A stretch of DNA of 64,000 bases, from assembly GCA_009829735.1 (NCBI GenBank), contig CM020618.1:40105030-40169029 (forward strand), written 5' to 3'. The stretch comes from Pyropia yezoensis. Its lineage: Eukaryota; Rhodophyta; Bangiophyceae; Bangiales; Bangiaceae. Of the stretch, positions 1-8,934 are shown in pieces. Below the pieces are notes generated by a model. The model saw nothing but the letters and a program-made list of their open reading frames with translations. It ran no database searches and had not been told where the DNA came from. Numbering within the stretch: position 1 is the stretch's first letter; each line of letters opens with the position of its first letter. The position numbers were made by a program, and so were the translations under genes.

Positions 1-1
1 G

Positions 2-3000
2 CGGGGGGTGGAGCAGAGCCCCGTGCCGGGCGCCGGGGACCTGTCCGAGCTGACGCTGCTGCTCAAGGCGCCGTCGCCGGCAACGGCCGCCGCTTGGGCG
101 GCGGCGGCCAAGGCGCTGACCCAGCCGTGGCCGTCGCTGCTGTTGCCGGCATGCGGCGGTGAGAGCGTGCCGGTGGCAGCGGTGGACGCGCTGCTCGCAT
201 CGGTGCGACCGCACGTGTCGCCGGCAAGCGGCGCGGCGCCCAGTGTTGTGGCGGCGGCGCTGGGAGCGCGGGGGTGCCGGACCCTGCTCGTCGCGTCGCA
301 CTGGCTGGCCTCGCCGACAGCGGCCGTTAAGGCTGGCGCGGGCGCGATCATGAAGGTGGCTGACGCGGTCGACTCGGCCAGTGGCGTGCCCGTGGCGGGG
401 CCCGTGCTCCGCTTGTCGCTGCTTGTCGTGCAGGCAGGGGCGCTGTTGGTGCTTGCCGATGAGCACGCCACGATCCGGGCGGCTATCTCCACCCGGTGCA
501 TGGACGTGCTGGCCCGCGTGCTGCAACGCACCGTCGAGGCGTTGCGGCGCGACCAGACGACCTTTGTCGGCGCGCACGTCGAGCAGTTGTGCGGGCTGTT
601 GCGACGCCTGGAGTCGTTGCTGACGGCCGTGGAGCGATCTTTTTTTGCCGGCGACGCCAACGGCGTGCTCCTGGATGGCATCGTGCGTGGGTGGGAGGCG
701 GACCTGAACACGCTCTACGACATGGCGCTCGGGCTGACTAAGGACGGTGCGCTCCATGGCGAGGTTCTGGACACGATGGACCAGCTGCACGAGAAGTTGT
801 CCGAGATGGGGCGCTCGTTTGGCTTGCGCGTCGCGGAGGCGCCGGATCTGGCGGACTATGGTGCGCGCTTCAATGCGCGCCCCCCCGACCCGAGCAAGTA
901 CGTGTCCGGCGTGGCCACACCGGGTCGCGCCGAGTATGCCCTGGTCTCCGCGCTGCGGGCCTACGTGGCGGGCGGGGGGTACGAGGCACCCCGGCTGGGC
1001 GTGTGTGCGATTGGTGGCTGCGGCAAGTCTACCGCGTGTGCGGGTGTGGCAGCCTGCGACTTTGTTCGTGAGCGCTTCCCCCGGGGCACTATCTGGGTGC
1101 AGCTGAGTGACATCTCGACGCTGCAGACCGTAGTGGACGCGGTGGTCGCGCTGGTCTACCGTGTTTGCGGTGCCGACACTGCGAGGCGGCTACTCCAGCT
1201 CGAGGTGCGCGACGACGTGGTGGCCGAGGCCGCGCATCACACGCGTTTGGTGCCGGCGGCGGAGGCTGCCCAGCGTTTGGTCGTGATTGACGATGTGCTG
1301 TACTCGAAGCGGGAGCTGCTGCAACTGTTGCTGCGCGTCGTGCCGCCGGCGACTCCCGTCGTGTTTACCACGCGCTCCGAGTTGGTCGTGTCCCTGCTGG
1401 GCGCCCAGGCGGTGCCCATTGACGGTCTGACAGACGAGCACGCGAGGCTGTTGCTGGCGCAGGCGTTGGGTAAGCCGCTGAACGCGGGGGCGGCCCCGTT
1501 CTCCCTTGCCGAGGAAGCGGGGTGGGTGGAGCGAGTGGTTCGCAAGACAGAGGGACACGCGCTGTCGCTGTCGATTGTGGGTGCCATGATTGCTGATCGG
1601 GACGGCGCGTGGCTCCACGTCGTGGAGGCGCTAGAACAGCGTTGGATGGAGCCCGACTTTGGGCTCCCCGATGGCGGCCTGGACATGCAGCCGTCGGTAC
1701 GGGCCACGCTGGAAGCGAGCCTGGTGCTGCTCCCGGACGTGGCGAGTCGCTCGGCGTTTGAAGGCCTCGGCATCTTGCCAACCAGCGTGAAGGTTGGAAC
1801 GCTTGTGCTGGCCCGACTGTGGAGGCTCCAGGTGGTCGCCGGGGCTGTCGAGGGAGCACATTCGGCTGGACGCCCTAGCGATCGTGCTGGCCAGATGACG
1901 GAGCTCAGCGGCGTGGACCGGCAGGTCAACCAACTGGCACGGGCGGGGCTGTTGCGCCGGGAAGTGGACGTGGCGAGCGGCCTTGTGGACGGCGTTGTCG
2001 TACACCCTGTGGTCGGCCAGTTTGCAAAGAGCCTGCTTGCCGACGACTGCCGAGCGCTACACGGCCGGCTGGTGCGCGATTACTTGGATGAGGTGGGCGG
2101 TATTGGCACCGACGAGCACGGGCTACGGACGTACCCGTTTTGGAAAACACGGGACGACGGGTACTGGTTCAACAATGTTGCCATCCACGCGGCGGCTTGC
2201 GGCGATGTCTCTGCGCCCGTGTCGCTCATGGATGAGAGGTGGCGGAGAGCTCGTCAGTCGAGTGGGTCGCCTCTGGCGTACCAAGGCGATGTGGAGATTG
2301 TTCTGGCGTCGCTGCCGTCTTTTGTGGAGGATCCTGACCACGAGGTGCAACGGACACCGTTGCTGCTGTCCAGAGCGTACCGGGCACTGGCTTGGGCGTA
2401 CGGCGATAGAGCTGGTGGGAACCGGGCCGTCAACACAAAGGCGGCGGCGGACTGCTGTCGGCGCGCGATGAACCTGGTGAAGCGCGAGACGACGCCGCTG
2501 GAGTGGGCGGCGACGCAGCACCGCCTGGGCGTTGCGTATTACAACCTCATGGGGGGGGACAAGGCGGCCAACGTGGAGGCCGCGATCGCGTGCTACGAAC
2601 AGGCGCTGGACGTGTGGACTGTGGAGGCGGCGCCGCTGGACTGGGCGAGCACGCAAAGCAACTTAGGCAATGCGCATCGCCAGCGCGTGGGCGGGAACAA
2701 AGCGGCCAACGTGGAGGCGGCTGTTGCGTGCTATGAGCGGGCGATGGAGGTGTGGACGCGGGAGGCGGCGCCGCTGGATTGGGCAAGGACGCAGCACACG
2801 TTGGGCAACGCGTACCGCGAGCGCGTGGGCGGGAACAAAGCGGCCAACGTGGAGGCGGCGTTGGCGTGCTATGAGCGGGCGATGGAGGTGTGGACGCGGG
2901 AGGCGGCGCCGCTGGATTGGGCAAGGACGCAGCATACGTTGGGCAATGCGTATCGCCAGCGGGTAGATGGGGACCAGGCGGCCAATGTGGAGGCGGCGTT

Positions 3001-3907
3001 GGCGTGCTATGAGCGGGCGCTGGAGGTGCGGACGAAGGAGGCGGCTCCACGGGAGTGGGCGAGGACCCATAGCAATTTAGGAAACGCGTACCGCGAGCGC
3101 GTGGGCGGGGAAAAGGCGGCCAACGTGGAGGCGGCGGTGGCCTGCTACGAGCGGGCGCTACAGGTGCAGACGCGGGAGTCGACGCCGCTGGACTGGGCGA
3201 GGACGCATTTTACCTTGGGCAACGCGTATCGCGAGCGCGTGGACGGGGAGAAGGCGGCCAACGTGGAGGCGGCTGTCACGTGCTATGAGCGGGCGATGGA
3301 GGTGTGGACGCGGGAGGCGGCGCCGCTGGACTGGGCAAGGACTCAGCACGCCTTGGGCAACGCGTATCGCCAGCGCGTGGGCGGACAAAAGGCGGCCAAC
3401 GTGGAGGCGGCGGTTGCGTGCTATGTGCGGGCGCTAGAGGTGCGGACGATGGAGGCGGCGCCGCTCGACTGGGCGAGGACGCTGTATATCTTGGGCAACA
3501 CCCATCGTGAGCGCGTAGGCGGGGACAAGGCTGCCCACGTGGAGGCGGCGGTGGCCTGCTACGAGCGGGCGCTACAGGTGCAGACGCGGGAGTCGGCGCC
3601 GCTGGATTGGGCGAGGACGCAGCACGCCTTGGGCAACGCGTATCGCCAGCGCGTGGGCGGGGACACGACGGCCAACGTGGAGGCGGCAATGGCGTGCTAC
3701 GAGCGAGCTCTCGAGGTACGGACGCGGGAGGCGGCGCCGCTGGACTGGGCGAGTACGCAGCACGTATTAGGCAACGCGTACCGCGAGCGTGTGTGCGGGG
3801 ACGAGGCTGCCAATATGGAGGCGGCGGCGGCCTGCTACGAGCGGGCGCTGCAGGTGCGGACAAAGAGGCGGCGTCGAAGAACTGGGCCCGCACGTCTTTC
3901 TGCTTGA
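2..3907 (+). CDS. NB-ARC ATPase with C-terminal TPR repeats (5' end outside window)
   Basis: The frame is open from the window edge, so the N-terminus is missing; the first in-frame ATG is only near base 350. Counting from base 8, a P-loop GGCGKST lies at residues 336-342, a Walker B RLVVIDDVL at 423-431, an FTTR motif near 454, a GLPLA-like GHALSLSIV near 517 and an MHD-like VVHPVV near 660. These are the marks of an NB-ARC/STAND signalling ATPase. From about residue 800 come ten to eleven near-identical 46-residue units of the type ANVEAAVACYERALEV / APLDWARTQHTLGNAYRER, i.e. TPR helices. Such proteins act as nucleotide-switched sensors, with the repeats as likely ligand platform; the ligand is unknown. 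The wording of the repeats resembles cyanobacterial STAND/TPR proteins. The last repeat is broken by an apparent frameshift near 3862. Confidence 0.85.
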   Translation, partial: RGVEQSPVPGAGDLSELTLLLKAPSPATAAAWAAAAKALTQPWPSLLLPACGGESVPVAAVDALLASVRPHVSPASGAAPSVVAAALGARGCRTLLVASHWLASPTAAVKAGAGAIMKVADAVDSASGVPVAGPVLRLSLLVVQAGALLVLADEHATIRAAISTRCMDVLARVLQRTVEALRRDQTTFVGAHVEQLCGLLRRLESLLTAVERSFFAGDANGVLLDGIVRGWEADLNTLYDMALGLTKDGALHGEVLDTMDQLHEKLSEMGRSFGLRVAEAPDLADYGARFNARPPDPSKYVSGVATPGRAEYALVSALRAYVAGGGYEAPRLGVCAIGGCGKSTACAGVAACDFVRERFPRGTIWVQLSDISTLQTVVDAVVALVYRVCGADTARRLLQLEVRDDVVAEAAHHTRLVPAAEAAQRLVVIDDVLYSKRELLQLLLRVVPPATPVVFTTRSELVVSLLGAQAVPIDGLTDEHARLLLAQALGKPLNAGAAPFSLAEEAGWVERVVRKTEGHALSLSIVGAMIADRDGAWLHVVEALEQRWMEPDFGLPDGGLDMQPSVRATLEASLVLLPDVASRSAFEGLGILPTSVKVGTLVLARLWRLQVVAGAVEGAHSAGRPSDRAGQMTELSGVDRQVNQLARAGLLRREVDVASGLVDGVVVHPVVGQFAKSLLADDCRALHGRLVRDYLDEVGGIGTDEHGLRTYPFWKTRDDGYWFNNVAIHAAACGDVSAPVSLMDERWRRARQSSGSPLAYQGDVEIVLASLPSFVEDPDHEVQRTPLLLSRAYRALAWAYGDRAGGNRAVNTKAAADCCRRAMNLVKRETTPLEWAATQHRLGVAYYNLMGGDKAANVEAAIACYEQALDVWTVEAAPLDWASTQSNLGNAHRQRVGGNKAANVEAAVACYERAMEVWTREAAPLDWARTQHTLGNAYRERVGGNKAANVEAALACYERAMEVWTREAAPLDWARTQHTLGNAYRQRVDGDQAANVEAALACYERALEVRTKEAAPREWARTHSNLGNAYRERVGGEKAANVEAAVACYERALQVQTRESTPLDWARTHFTLGNAYRERVDGEKAANVEAAVTCYERAMEVWTREAAPLDWARTQHALGNAYRQRVGGQKAANVEAAVACYVRALEVRTMEAAPLDWARTLYILGNTHRERVGGDKAAHVEAAVACYERALQVQTRESAPLDWARTQHALGNAYRQRVGGDTTANVEAAMACYERALEVRTREAAPLDWASTQHVLGNAYRERVCGDEAANMEAAAACYERALQVRTKRRRRRTGPARLSA
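2424..3870 (+). repeat. 138-bp tandem repeats encoding TPR units
   Basis: A 138-bp coding unit recurs in register: GCGGCCAACGTGGAGGCGG begins near 2564, 2702, 2840 and so on. Units differ mostly by single substitutions, and blocks such as 2700-2830 and 2838-2970 are nearly identical, which points to recent duplication or gene conversion. The unit is a multiple of three, so gain or loss keeps the frame. Confidence 0.9.
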
Positions 3908-4001
3908 GTTTGAGGCGGTTGCGGTCGAGTTGAACGAGCAGCTGGGGCGCCTCGTGGCGGACTTGCAGGAGACAGTGGAGGGAGCGGAGTCCGCGCATTG
4001 A
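3860..4001 (+). other. Out-of-frame C-terminal tail of the NB-ARC/TPR gene
   Basis: In the annotated frame the last TPR unit turns into an arginine run and stops at 3905-3907. In the next frame 3861-3933 reads KEAASKNWART, the expected repeat continuation. In the third frame 3890-4001 reads FLLEFEAVAVELNEQLGRL and then an acidic tail to a stop at 3999-4001. This looks like the original C-terminus split by one or two 1-nt indels, from decay or sequence error. Confidence 0.4.
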
Positions 4002-4907
4002 GAGCGGGGCGTGCGGAGCGGAACTGGGAGATGGTGGGCATGGGGCCGCGCACGGCGGGGATGCGGCTGGGGAATTTGTGTCTGATGAAGCAGACGGACC
4101 TGCGCGGCGCCGCCGCCTGCATCCCTCGTGCCGTGGTTGGAAGCGGGGGGGGGTGGGCGGTGCGAGGTCCCCGCCTGGCCGGGGTCTCGTCTATTGCGCG
4201 TTGATCGCGGGTGGCCGGAGGGCTTCCGGAGGCTCGCATGTTGGTGGCTCGGCCGCCATCCCCGCTGACGTCGGCGACCACGGTGTGAGGCCACCCGCGC
4301 GCGCCGCGCCCAGCTCCCCCACACCGCGGGGGCCATCACACTGGCGGCGGCGGTGCAGCGGTGGACGCGTCGGCGGGCAGGCCTGGCGGGCGGGCCTGCC
4401 TCGGCTCGCGCCCGCTTGCTGGTGGCGCGTCGGTGGTGACGGGCGGCGGCGGCGGCGGTGGCGGTCGACACCACAGACGCGGCGGCTGTACGCCTCCTCT
4501 TTACGCCGCCGTTGCCGGTGACGCGGCCGCGCTCGCCACCCGCCGCGCCCACCCGCTGGGTCTGCCAACGTTGGCCGCCGCCGTGGGCGCGGCGGTGGCG
4601 CGGCTGGGCGTGCCGCCGCCGCCGCGGCGGCCGCCGCTGTTGCCACCGCCACTGCCGTCGCCACCGCCGCTGCCGGGCGTCCGCGAGAGCGGCGGCCGGC
4701 GCGTCGGCGGCCGCGCGCCGCCGCTGCCGCCGCCGTGGGGTGGCGGCGGCGGCGGCGGCGGTGGCGGCGGCCCGCGGAGAGGGAGCACGGGGGAGGTGGC
4801 GGCGGCCGTCGGAGCGAGGGGGACGAGGTCAGGCTGGCGCTTGTCTTCCCCCCCCGCCCCCTTCCCACGCTCTCGCCCCCCCGTGCACTTGGCGCGGCCC
4901 CGCTGCC

Positions 4908-4951
<44 letters not shown>

Positions 4952-4963
4952 GCCGCCACCGCG
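4908..4963. repeat. (CCG)n microsatellite
   Basis: A perfect CCG run covers 4908-4948 and continues with CAC interruptions to 4963. A related GGC tract lies at 4741-4771. Confidence 0.9.
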
Positions 4964-5372
4964 GCGCCCGGCAGCGGCGCCGGCAGCGGTGGCGGCGGCC
5001 ACGCCCAAAAAAACAACAAACGGTCGGCGGCGTCGGGTGTGACCGGGCGGCGCGGCGGCGGCGCGCCCGCCGCCGCCACCGCCGCAGGGGGCGCGCGGCG
5101 CACGCCGCGGCGGCCGCCGCGGCGGCCGGCAACGGGCCCAGCCGCTCCTCCCGCCGGCGACGCAGGTACCCGACGCGGCCATGACGGGCGGCGGGCCCGC
5201 CCGCCGCCTCCCCGGCGACGCCGCCGCCAGCCGGCGCGACGACGCGGGGCGGGCAAGGCCGCCAGCGTCTCGGCGACGCAGCCGCCCGGGGCAACCACCA
5301 CCGGCTTGGAAGAGGCGAAGCAGGCGCTGCGTCGCGCTGCACCGCCGCCGCGGCGGGAACAGAACCGTCCGT

Positions 5373-5392
5373 GTACAGTACACAGCACCCCA
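5373..5392 (+). repeat. Left arm of a 20-bp perfect inverted repeat (partner 6989-7008)
   Basis: GTACAGTACACAGCACCCCA at 5373-5392 is the exact reverse complement of 6989-7008. Weaker similarity (AACCG..TCCG) extends outward on both sides, which suggests ends of a roughly 1.65-kb mobile element or two solo ends. Confidence 0.6.
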
Positions 5393-6988
5393 GAATTTTA
5401 CCCGACGGGTCAGCCGAATACATATCAGGCAAATTCATAGTCCACGGTCGAAAGCACACTTTTTTGGCATTGCTGTTTTGTGTGCAGCATCCCCCTACCC
5501 TCCCTGACCGCCAAGCACGTCTGGTATAGCACGAGAAGAAAAGAGAAGCAGACGAGCACGGCAGGGTGAGACCTGTAGCTAGACCAATATGGAGAAAGCA
5601 CACATGCAAGAGACGTCAGGGACGGACGAGGTCGGTCAGTGTCACTACAGCAACTCAGCACAGAGGATGCTCACAGCATTAGCAAAAGCGCAATCCCCCG
5701 CATCGCCGGCGACGCGGCGGCTGTCACGCAAGGTGCCAGCTCTCTTCCCCTCCGATGACCCGCCCCCCGACCCGTGGCATCCTCCCTCGCACTCACCCTC
5801 CCCCATCTTCCAAAAGCGCCAGTGAGGTAACCTTGGCCCCCTCACTCTTCGTGGCGCGGCCTACGACCCAGTTGGGCACGCCGCCGCTGCCGCTGCTGCC
5901 GCCGCTGCCGCTGCCACCGCCGCTGCCGTAGCTACCACCACAGTCACTGCCGCCACCGCTGCAGGTGGGGACCACCACCGCCGCCTCGCGAGTGTACTGG
6001 CCCACAGCTCAGAGGTTGGGAAGAGGAAGGCGGCAACGACGGCACGTTGAGGACGACCCTGACAAGGGAACGGGGGGGGGTGGGTATGAGAGCGTGGTAC
6101 GCGCCGAGGTGGTTGAGAGATGGTAGCAAGAAGAGTGAGGTGGGGGGGGATCGTAGGAGAGGGGGAGGGGGTGGGAAGGGGGGAAAGGGGAGGGGAGGAG
6201 AGGGGGGGGGGGGGGCAGGGCGGGAATGGGAGAAAGAACAGGGAAAGTGGACACGGGCAGCCCCTCTCCAGAGAGGCGAAGTGGGTCCGCGGCGTCGGCG
6301 GCAGCGGCGGCGACGGAAACAGCGGCAGCAACGATGGCGACGGCAGCGGCCAACACACCGGCGGTGGTGAGCCGTGAGAGGAGAGCACACCTCGCCCCTC
6401 CCCTCCACCCCCTTCTCCACTCTTGCCTCCTTCTCTCCTCCTACCACCCCTCCGTCCCACCCGAACCTACCGCCAAGAGTTCCTTCACCGAGGGAGTGGG
6501 CCAACGTCAAGCACCGCGGCCCTCGAACCAACCACACGCGTGCAGGAAGGGCGGACGGTGCCACACACAAGGCGGTGGGAGGGGTCAGGCGCTTGCGCAG
6601 GAACGAAAGGGGGAGGGTGGGGGGACAGAGCCCATGGCGACCCGGCACGGGAGAGGGAGTGGAGAGGCGCATGGGCCGGGAGGGGGTGGGAAGGGGTGGG
6701 GGAGGATGGGAAGGGCGGGAGGGGAGGGGGGTCTGCTTGCACTGGGACACCACGCGGGGGGGACGGACGTGCCAGCGACCACGTGCATCTCTGCATTCTT
6801 GATTCTCCGGAAGCGAGGTGTGCCGATTATTTAGTCCGACTCTGCAGACGGGCCACAAGCCGGCAACTGGGTGGGCCACAGGTGACGGAGTGGAATCTAT
6901 CGCATGAAGAGGGAACAAGGTCCCAACACAACCCTATGGTGGTCTTTTTCGCGGGATCATGTATTCTTTTACCCCGCTGATTTCGAAG

Positions 6989-7008
6989 TGGGGTGCTGTG
7001 TACTGTAC
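6989..7008 (-). repeat. Right arm of the 20-bp inverted repeat
   Basis: Exact reverse complement of 5373-5392. No transposase is recognisable between the arms, so any element would be non-autonomous. Confidence 0.6.
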
Positions 7009-7244
7009 CGTACGCGGACGCGGTTTTTTCGAGCGCTGGCGGGCCCATACGTGCGCGCACGACCGCGCACGGGCGCACAAACGCACCCAGCCCCGTGCTC
7101 CCGCGCGGCTACCCCCGCGCGACAATTTTGCGGATGGGCACCACGTTTACGCCATCCAGCCAATGGCGTGCGTACAGCACATGATCCAGCCAATGAGACG
7201 CTGCTTCAGGCACCACGGCGGCCGATCGCACCAAGGACGGCGCG

Positions 7245-7249
7245 GTGTA
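7245..7249. repeat. Target-site duplication GTGTA, left flank of the copia element
   Basis: GTGTA directly precedes the LTR start TGTGAATG at 7250 and recurs directly after the other LTR end (TCACA, 35233) at 35234-35238. Five bases is normal for Ty1/copia integration. Confidence 0.75.
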
Positions 7250-7297
7250 TGTGAATGTCGGCGAGATGATGAGAAAACAAGCAGTGTATCCCCCAAC
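7250..7297 (-). repeat. Copia 3' LTR, outer fragment (48 bp)
   Basis: Identical to 34848-34895 of the other LTR; it begins TGTGAATGTC and ends CCCCCAAC. The DNA transposon starts at the next base. Confidence 0.85.
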
Positions 7298-7314
7298 CGT
7301 CGGGAAGACGTGCA
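7298..7314 (+). repeat. Left terminal inverted repeat of the DNA transposon
   Basis: 17 bp, 16 of 17 matching the right end at 19031-19047. Similarity stops abruptly after the 17th base. Confidence 0.8.
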
Positions 7315-8934
7315 AGTGAACAATCTGCTGAACAAAACGTTGTGTCCGTGAACACCCTTCGTGTTTTATTTTTTGTTCATCAGATTGACCAATGAATAAA
7401 CCCTTGGATAACGCTGCGGTTCACGGTGGCGATGGGCCTTGCAGATCTTACCTGGGCTCGGGATCATCTCGAAGGTCTCCCTTCGAGTGTGGCTTGAAGA
7501 GCCAATCACAGCGCTAGACTCGTGGGGAGGTGACTCGCTGGTCTAGGAGTTACCTGGGTGACTGTACTGATCAGCGAGATGGCCACCCGATCAGAAGCAA
7601 GTCGTCGACAGCAATTCACCGTCAGCCCATCTACCACGCTTGTGCCACTACCTTGGTCGTCACCGGTCCGGCCCGCTGCTGCACGTCCGGTGGGGAACCG
7701 GGAAGCTCCCTTGCCTGCCGGGCTGGCGCCGCCCCTACGCCACGGCTAGCAGCCGGCAACCGTCCTCGAACCCGTTATTGTTGATGCGGGCGGCGAATGC
7801 TGTCTGCGCTGTCGTCTTGGTGACGGCGGGCGCCCGCCACAGTCTCCTCTGGCTGACGCTGTCTACCCACCGACGGCAGGAAGCCGCCGCGGCCAGCGCG
7901 GCCACTCCGCTCATACGCACGGCGGCCGCACAGCTGCCGTGCGGGCCGGCTACCGTGGCCACCTGCCCGACCCCGTTCGCTCGTGCTACGGCGAGCCCCT
8001 GCAGCGCTGGCCGGAGAGCTAGGCCGCCTGCCCGTCAAGCACAGCATCTGTCAGTCTCTCCGTGGGCAGGTGGAGCCAGCCGGGGCCGACGGCCCGGTGA
8101 TTTTTGCTTGGTGCCTCTCGTTGCCGCCTTCCTTCTCACTGTACCGTGCGTAGCGACGGCCCCCGATTCTCACCTGCCCGTGCGCCGGGCGCGGCAAGGC
8201 TACCACTTGCAGCGCTTGCAGCCGATGCCGTACACCTGCTTCGTCTTCGTTCTGGTCGGGCTCATTCACCCTGCCTCGTGAAGCGGATGGAGCTTCTTAT
8301 CGAGAAGCGACGGTCTCATGTCTGCCAGAGGGTTATGAGAGAGCGCTCGTAGGGCCCCCATGGTAGGGGGCGACGGCGTCGGAGAGGCCCAGCGGGTACT
8401 GGGCGGGAGTCGGTTTGGTCACACGACAGGATAGCGCACCCACGAAGACTTTCTTGCTCCCTGAGGCACCCCTTGGACCGTCTCCAGCGTTCCACAGGAT
8501 TGCAGCGACGCTGCCCCGGCATCCATGATGAACGATCTGCACCCCTTCATCCCCCTCCCTGCTGGCTTTTGCATGTCCCCGTACGAATACTTTATGCCGT
8601 ATAAGACAAGTCTCTACCAAGTCGCCATGTGTGACCCCCAAGCAGGGTGCACGTTGCCCGCGCCGTCGCGGTCCACGCCTACGTTGCTCTCGCGCGCCTC
8701 TTCGGCGTTCACGTCGGGGTCAACGTCACAGGGGTCAACGACGAGTCCCACGGTGGAGCCGACGGTGCACACCATCTCCATGCCGGACCACCCAGGTGCC
8801 ATTATCGAGTACGTCGACTAAGGCGGTCTGCGAGCGGCTCGGGGGGGCGGTGGCGGTGTTCATAGTCATTGCGCCGAGCGTGGCACCGCGACACCCAAAA
8901 TACGTCACACACACACCCACACCACAATACCCAC
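7315..8934. other. Transposon left flank, no gene seen
   Basis: Open frames such as 7640-8281 (plus) lack domain-like content, and four frames overlap there. The region lies downstream of the transposase stop and may be 3' UTR and sub-terminal DNA. Confidence 0.5.

Larger units (their letters stand above)
4002..7244. other. GC-rich low-complexity intergenic region, no supportable gene
   Basis: Long open frames exist here on both strands (for example 4361-5440 plus, 4191-5609 minus), but they overlap in several frames and consist of Pro/Ala/Arg/Gly runs, as expected from GC-rich DNA lacking stop codons. 5840-6760 alternates purine-rich and pyrimidine-rich tracts. I see no domain, convincing start or splice signal. 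Confidence 0.6.

Noticed and set aside
4191-5609. 472-codon minus-strand open frame and overlapping plus-strand frame 4361-5440
   Set aside because: Composed of Arg/Pro/Gly/Ala runs, with four frames open at once in GC-rich DNA; no domain or coherent start.
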